Shown: positions 5,664 through 6,025 of the stretch, piece by piece
Layout of the letters: every line of letters starts with the position of its first letter
Numbering within the stretch: position 1 is the stretch's first letter
Assembly (NCBI GenBank): GCA_021800805.1
Contig: JAJYYR010000053.1
Span: forward strand, 1 to 6,025
Source: a bacterium
GTDB taxonomy: Bacteria > SZUA-79 > Acidulodesulfobacterales > Acidulodesulfobacteraceae
Length of the DNA: 6,025 bases
Direction of reading: 5' to 3'
Made by a program: the position numbers and the translations under genes
The notes under the pieces: generated by a model
Databases searched by the model: none
What the model was told of the DNA's origin: nothing
Seen by the model: only the letters and a program-made list of their open reading frames with translations

Positions 5664-6025
5664 TTACGGCCTGACATTGTATTTCCTGAAAATCCATACT
5701 TTTATTATATCCACTAAGAACAGATAAACCGCTCCGAATACATAAAGCCGGATTATCTCGGCAAGCGGGATCCGCGCTATGAGGGGATGGTTTTCAAAGC
5801 TGATGCCGAACCACGCAAGCAAAGAAACGACTATTAAATCAGCTACAGTCGCAATCATCATATATTTAGAGGGCGCGCTCTTATAAAAATAGTCCGCCGT
5901 TCTGACTAAATAAAGAACTCCCTGTCCGGTAAACACCATTATTAAAAAAACTATGGTCGCAATCTGGTTCATATCGTAATGACCCTGCATTTTATAATAA
6001 ACAAGGGCTCCGAAAGAAAAAATCA
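5664..6025 (-). CDS. C-terminal end of P-type ATPase, probably H+-transporting (P3A type), partial
   Basis: The frame is open without a stop to the window edge, giving 119 codons. The first visible ATG (5990) is therefore internal, not the start. Four hydrophobic stretches are visible: one cut by the edge, then near MNQIATIVFLIMVFTGQG, near MMIATVADLIVVSLLAWFG and near LYVFGAVYLFLVDIIKVWIF. The order of motifs (VF-x4-VF-(S/T)GQ, then R-x-(A)D-x-F...S-x-PSK, then AD-x-IV-x-LLA-x-FGI, then D-x2-K-x5-F) matches the last membrane helices of plasma-membrane proton-efflux P-type ATPases, found in archaea and in acidophilic bacteria. The catalytic DKTGT and ATP-binding parts lie outside the window, so the transported ion cannot be proven here. 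It converges on the sigma-54 activator and shares its terminator. Confidence 0.78.
   Translation of the reverse strand, partial: IFSFGALVYYKMQGHYDMNQIATIVFLIMVFTGQGVLYLVRTADYFYKSAPSKYMMIATVADLIVVSLLAWFGISFENHPLIARIPLAEIIRLYVFGAVYLFLVDIIKVWIFRKYNVRP

Noticed and set aside
5664..5990. Small stand-alone membrane protein of 108 residues starting at ATG 5990
   Set aside because: The frame is open upstream to the window edge and the sequence matches the C-terminus of a P-type ATPase.
1..6025. tRNA, rRNA, CRISPR array, insertion sequence or attachment site
   Set aside because: No cloverleaf, regular spaced repeats, transposase or terminal inverted repeats were seen; intergenic DNA is short.

Overview
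The window comes from a low-GC bacterial chromosome and is almost fully coding. It carries respiratory and proton-motive-force genes that all read on the minus strand, except for one divergent regulator. The Rieske protein has a TAT signal, there is a periplasmic-type c-haem domain, and the last gene looks like a plasma-membrane-type H+-ATPase. Together these suggest a Gram-negative, anaerobic or facultative, possibly acid-dwelling bacterium (for example a deltaproteobacterial lineage of acidic, sulfur- or iron-rich sites). That assignment is inference; no marker gene here fixes the taxonomy.

Layout. Positions 1-1054 (minus) hold the front of an F1Fo ATP synthase Fo operon in the usual order: an AtpZ-like small protein, an AtpI-like protein and subunit a (atpB), which is cut by the window edge. 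Positions 1055-1168 hold a perfect 13-bp inverted repeat with a nested hairpin. It is the best candidate terminator for the operon upstream, and the start of the atp transcript probably lies in it. Positions 1169-4348 (minus) are a tight three-gene operon for a cytochrome bc-type quinol oxidase: Rieske Fe-S protein, then a one-piece cytochrome b (b6 plus subunit IV type, seven membrane spans), then an unusual 509-residue protein. The third protein fuses about ten membrane spans to a C-terminal single-haem cytochrome c domain. Positions 4349-4597 are an AT-rich divergent promoter region. Positions 4598-5599 (plus) encode a stand-alone sigma-54 enhancer-binding activator (AAA+ plus Fis-type HTH, no receiver). 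Positions 5607-5639 form a strong hairpin between convergent genes. Positions 5664-6025 (minus) are the C-terminal end of a P-type ATPase, open to the window edge.

How it fits together. The bc complex would oxidise quinol and pass electrons through the Rieske centre to the c-haem domain of the third subunit while moving protons outward. ATP synthase and the P-type ATPase then use or build that proton gradient. The Rieske cluster motif lacks the Ser and Tyr that raise its potential in ubiquinol enzymes, which points to a low-potential quinol such as menaquinol. The most unusual element is the membrane-plus-cytochrome-c fusion: it stands where cytochrome c1 would be, and its membrane part has almost no histidines.
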